DNA of 64,000 bases from CAZMUQ01 sp964569845 (GTDB lineage: Archaea; Thermoproteota; Bathyarchaeia; Hecatellales; Hecatellaceae). Under the pieces are notes generated by a model. It had not been told where the DNA came from and made no database searches. It saw nothing but the letters and a program-made list of their open reading frames with translations. A program made the position numbers and the translations under genes. Where the stretch lies: the NCBI GenBank assembly GCA_964569845.1, contig CAZMUQ010000002.1:1-64000 (forward strand). Direction: 5' to 3'. Shown piece by piece: positions 61,300-64,000 of the stretch. Within the stretch, counting starts at the first letter, position 1. Every line of letters starts with the position of its first letter.

Positions 61300-62895
61300 A
61301 TGGTTACGGAAGTTGTTTACGAGGAAATTATCAAGGATATCCTTCAGCTTGAAAGTATAACTGAGAAGGATATAAACAATATAAAGATTAGGGTATCCAA
61401 AAAATACGGGCTTTCAGTTTTACCGCCAAATTCAGAAATAATTAAAAGATTGCCGCCTGAAAAATCTCAACAGTTAATTAGTTTCCTTAGGAGAAAAAAA
61501 GTCCGATCTATTTCCGGTGTTTTGGTAGTAACTGTAATGGTTAAGCCTTATCAATGTCCGCATACTCCCCGCTGTATTTATTGTCCTGGTGGGGTAGGCT
61601 ATGGAACACCTTCAGCTTACACTGGACGAGAACCTGCATGCTTACGTGCAATCCAAAACAATTATGACCCGTACATGCAAGTTAAAAGTCGTATAAATCA
61701 GCTTGAAGCTATCGGTCATACCGTTGATAAAGTTGAACTAATAATTTTAGGTGGAAACTTTACTTACTTACCTAAAGATTACCAGGAGTGGTTTATAAAA
61801 GAATGCTTAGATGCAATAACAAATATTAGGTCTTCGAACATTGAGGAAGCCAAAATTTATGCTGAAACATCAAAAATTAAAAATTCCGGTATAACTGTTG
61901 AAACAAGACCAGATATATGTAAGGAGGACCAAGTAAACTTCCTTTTAAAGCTTGGTCTTACAAGAATTGAACTCGGGGTTCAAACAGTTTATGATGATGT
62001 TTACAATTTTATTCAAAGAGGCCATACAATTGAGGATGTTGTAGAATCATTTAGAGTTTGTAAGGATGCAGGTTTTGCTATAATAGCTCATTTAATGTTA
62101 AACCTTCCAGGCTCAGATTTTCAAAGAGACCTTGAAATGTTTAAGATTATTTTTTCTGATGAAAGATTTAAGCCTGACAATATTAAGATTTATCCTACTC
62201 TTGTTCTTAAGGGTACAAAGCTTTATGAACTTTGGGAAAAAGGTGAATATCAGCCATACTCAGATGAGGATATCATTAAGCTTATAATTGAGGCTAAAAA
62301 AATGCTTCCAAGATGGGTTAGAATTCAAAGAATTCAAAGAGATATTCCTGCAAATCTTATCATTGCAGGTGTTAAAAAAAGTAACCTGAGGGAAATTGTA
62401 CTTAAAAAAATGTGGGAAGAAGGTTTAAAATGCCCCTGTATTCGTTGCAGAGAAGTAGGACATGTTAAGGCTAAATTTGGTTTAGAACCTAAACCTGAAA
62501 ATATAAAGTTGAAAGTTGAAAAATACTATGCATCTGAAGGTGAAGAAATCTTCTTATCTTATGAAGATGTTAAGCAGGATATACTTATCGGACACTTAAG
62601 GTTAAGATACCCATCAGAGAAAGTTTTTAGACCAGAAATTGAGAAAGGCAAATCTCTAATTGTTAGAGAACTCCATGTTTATGGGTCTCTTATACCTGTT
62701 GGAGCTAAAAATATTGAAGGATGGCAACATCGGGGTTATGGTAGACTTCTACTTGAAGAAGCTGAAAAAATTGCTATTGAAGAATATGATGCAAAAAAAA
62801 TTCTTATTCTTTCAGCATTAGGTGTTAAAAGTTATTATGCAAAATTCGGCTATAAAAAGGATGGAGTCTATGTATCTAAAATCTTAAAGCATTAA
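61300..62895 (+). CDS. elp3: Elp3-family tRNA acetyltransferase
   Basis: A 531-residue enzyme for wobble-uridine modification. The radical SAM part has CPHTPRCIYCPGG, with a longer spacing than the standard CxxxCxxC, as known for Elp3. It continues GRCP-type contacts in YTGREPACLRA. The C-terminal GNAT acetyltransferase domain runs from about residue 410, with QHRGYGRLLLEEAE as the acetyl-CoA site. Internal cysteines (CPCIRCREV) form a zinc site. Confidence 0.95.
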   Translation: MVTEVVYEEIIKDILQLESITEKDINNIKIRVSKKYGLSVLPPNSEIIKRLPPEKSQQLISFLRRKKVRSISGVLVVTVMVKPYQCPHTPRCIYCPGGVGYGTPSAYTGREPACLRAIQNNYDPYMQVKSRINQLEAIGHTVDKVELIILGGNFTYLPKDYQEWFIKECLDAITNIRSSNIEEAKIYAETSKIKNSGITVETRPDICKEDQVNFLLKLGLTRIELGVQTVYDDVYNFIQRGHTIEDVVESFRVCKDAGFAIIAHLMLNLPGSDFQRDLEMFKIIFSDERFKPDNIKIYPTLVLKGTKLYELWEKGEYQPYSDEDIIKLIIEAKKMLPRWVRIQRIQRDIPANLIIAGVKKSNLREIVLKKMWEEGLKCPCIRCREVGHVKAKFGLEPKPENIKLKVEKYYASEGEEIFLSYEDVKQDILIGHLRLRYPSEKVFRPEIEKGKSLIVRELHVYGSLIPVGAKNIEGWQHRGYGRLLLEEAEKIAIEEYDAKKILILSALGVKSYYAKFGYKKDGVYVSKILKH

Positions 62896-62962
62896 AAAGT
62901 AGACTTCTATTACTCTAACTTTCCATTAAAATGGGAATTTTTGGTAGATTTAGTTATAGTTG

Positions 62963-64000
62963 TTATCTATCAAAGTAAAGGTGGAATTCATATGGATGCG
63001 GCCTTAGATTTACTTCCTTATACTCATTAATTTCAAGCTCAACTATTTTATCAATTAAATCCTGAGAAAATATCGGTTTTAAGTATTCTTGGTCACTTTG
63101 TAACGATTCAGCAGCTTCTTTTAAGCTTCCAGGTAGCTCCTTAATTCCTAGCTGTCTCCTTCTTTCAGGTGTAAGTTTGTAGATATCTTCATCTACAGGG
63201 TCACCCATATCGATTTTCTTTTTAACACCATCAAGTCCAGCTGCAAGTATAGCTGCAAAACATAAGTAGGGATTAGATGAGGGGTCAGGAGGTCTAAATT
63301 CAAGCCTTTTTTGCTTTGCAGCTTTAATACCTTTATGATAAACTGGAATTCTTAAACATGCGGACCTATTGCTGCGACTCCAAGCAACATAAACTGGAGC
63401 CTCAAATCCTGGAACAAGCCTCCGGTAGGAGCTTGTTGTTGGTGCAACAATAGCAGCTAGGGAGCATGCATGTTCAAGTAAACCTCCACCAAAATATCTA
63501 GCTAGCTGGCTTAATTCAGCATACTCATCATTTGGATCATAAAAAAGGTTTTTTTCATTTTTCCAGATACTTACATGAACATGCATACCAGAAGCATTAT
63601 CTATGAAAATTGGTTTAGGCATAAAAGTTGCAACCATACCATATTTAGAAGCAACATTCCTGATTACGTACTTAAGAGTCATTACATTATCTCCAGTATT
63701 TGTTAGGCTATCTCGGTAAAAGTTTATCTCACTTTGACCAGCAGAGGCTACTTCATGATGGTGAACATCACAAATTATACCAAAAAATTCTGTTAAAATT
63801 CTAACACATTCGCATCTAAATTCCATAAGAGAATCTTGAGGTGGTACAGAAAAATATCCTTCCTTAAACCTAATTGGGTAACCTGTTCCACCATTATTCC
63901 AAGCAGCCTCTCTTGATTCTATTTGATAACTTTGCCCCCTGTAAGCATTCAAAATATCCCAGCTTACTTTATCAAAAACAAAAAATTCAACTTCAGGACC
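62963..64000 (-). CDS. glnA: glutamine synthetase, C-terminal part (runs off right edge)
   Basis: The frame is open to the window end, where it reads GPEVEFFVFDKV, the start of the catalytic domain. Then come DVHHHEVASAGQSE (metal ligands), NASGMHVHVSIW, APTTSSYRRLVPGFEAP (ATP loop), RSACLRIP and the terminal EFRPPDPSSNPY. The enzyme joins ammonia and glutamate using ATP. The adenylylation-site loop of bacterial type Ib enzymes is not apparent. The beta-grasp N-terminus is outside the window. Confidence 0.96.
   Translation of the reverse strand, partial: GPEVEFFVFDKVSWDILNAYRGQSYQIESREAAWNNGGTGYPIRFKEGYFSVPPQDSLMEFRCECVRILTEFFGIICDVHHHEVASAGQSEINFYRDSLTNTGDNVMTLKYVIRNVASKYGMVATFMPKPIFIDNASGMHVHVSIWKNEKNLFYDPNDEYAELSQLARYFGGGLLEHACSLAAIVAPTTSSYRRLVPGFEAPVYVAWSRSNRSACLRIPVYHKGIKAAKQKRLEFRPPDPSSNPYLCFAAILAAGLDGVKKKIDMGDPVDEDIYKLTPERRRQLGIKELPGSLKEAAESLQSDQEYLKPIFSQDLIDKIVELEINEYKEVNLRPHPYEFHLYFDR

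Noticed and set aside
1..64000. CRISPR arrays, prophage or large insertion sequences
   Set aside because: No regularly spaced repeats, no transposase, capsid or integrase genes were seen.

Overview
The window is a stretch of an AT-rich archaeal chromosome. Archaeal hallmarks include the L44e-S27e-aIF2alpha-Nop10 cluster, RpoP, the Pop5 subunit of RNase P, an archaeosine tRNA-guanine transglycosylase, an AglB-type oligosaccharyltransferase, GatD, SepCysS, archaeal PPAT, a C/D box sRNA and an intron-bearing tRNA. SepCysS, a crenarchaeal-style AdoMetDC family enzyme, a B12-dependent ribonucleotide reductase and what looks like a bulge-helix-bulge intron in a protein gene point to an uncultured anaerobic TACK archaeon, perhaps Bathyarchaeia-like. 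The lineage is inference. TTG starts are frequent, and several genes appear to start at CTG.

Layout. 1-4.5 kb: a partial hypothetical gene, MFS transporter, HD hydrolase, sirtuin, DJ-1 protein and a Cys-motif protein. 4.5-8 kb: an operon with an asparagine-synthase-like gene (frameshifted), a zinc ribbon, NuoC and a fused NuoI-NuoB-NuoD protein. 8-17 kb: NAD synthase, tRNA-Arg, SepCysS, Thi4, a MoxR/VWA pair, DnaJ and an HD protein. 17-23 kb: a lipid-flippase-like protein, class II ribonucleotide reductase and a NrdD-like protein that has lost its glycyl radical site and carries HTH and ATP-cone domains. 23-27 kb: two Lrp ligand-domain proteins facing a three-gene operon that looks like an archaeal SMC5/6-type complex (SMC, kleisin, Nse3/MAGE-like kite). 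27-35 kb: TruA, MoaB, topoisomerase I, IleRS. 35-45 kb: DUF134/Mrp, Pop5, AglB, translation and RNA-modification genes. 45-54 kb: DUF1512, 5S rRNA, polyamine genes, tRNA-Val with intron, ArsB-like permease, MBL hydrolase, CBS protein. 54-64 kb: a C/D sRNA candidate, Ogg-like glycosylase, radical SAM gene interrupted by a 20-nt BHB-like intron, DRG GTPase, GatD, decayed 2-hydroxyacyl-CoA dehydratase genes, a tiny inverted-repeat element with a 9-bp target duplication, Elp3 and partial glutamine synthetase.

Most of the window is housekeeping information processing and cofactor metabolism. The strongest candidates for new biology are the SMC5/6-like operon (23838-27153), the putative mRNA intron (56000-56019), the NuoI-B-D fusion with CxxD in place of CxxC (4476-6470), and the glycyl-radical-less NrdD homologue upstream of the class II reductase (20920-23208). 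All calls were made by eye from the sequence. No database search or folding program was run.
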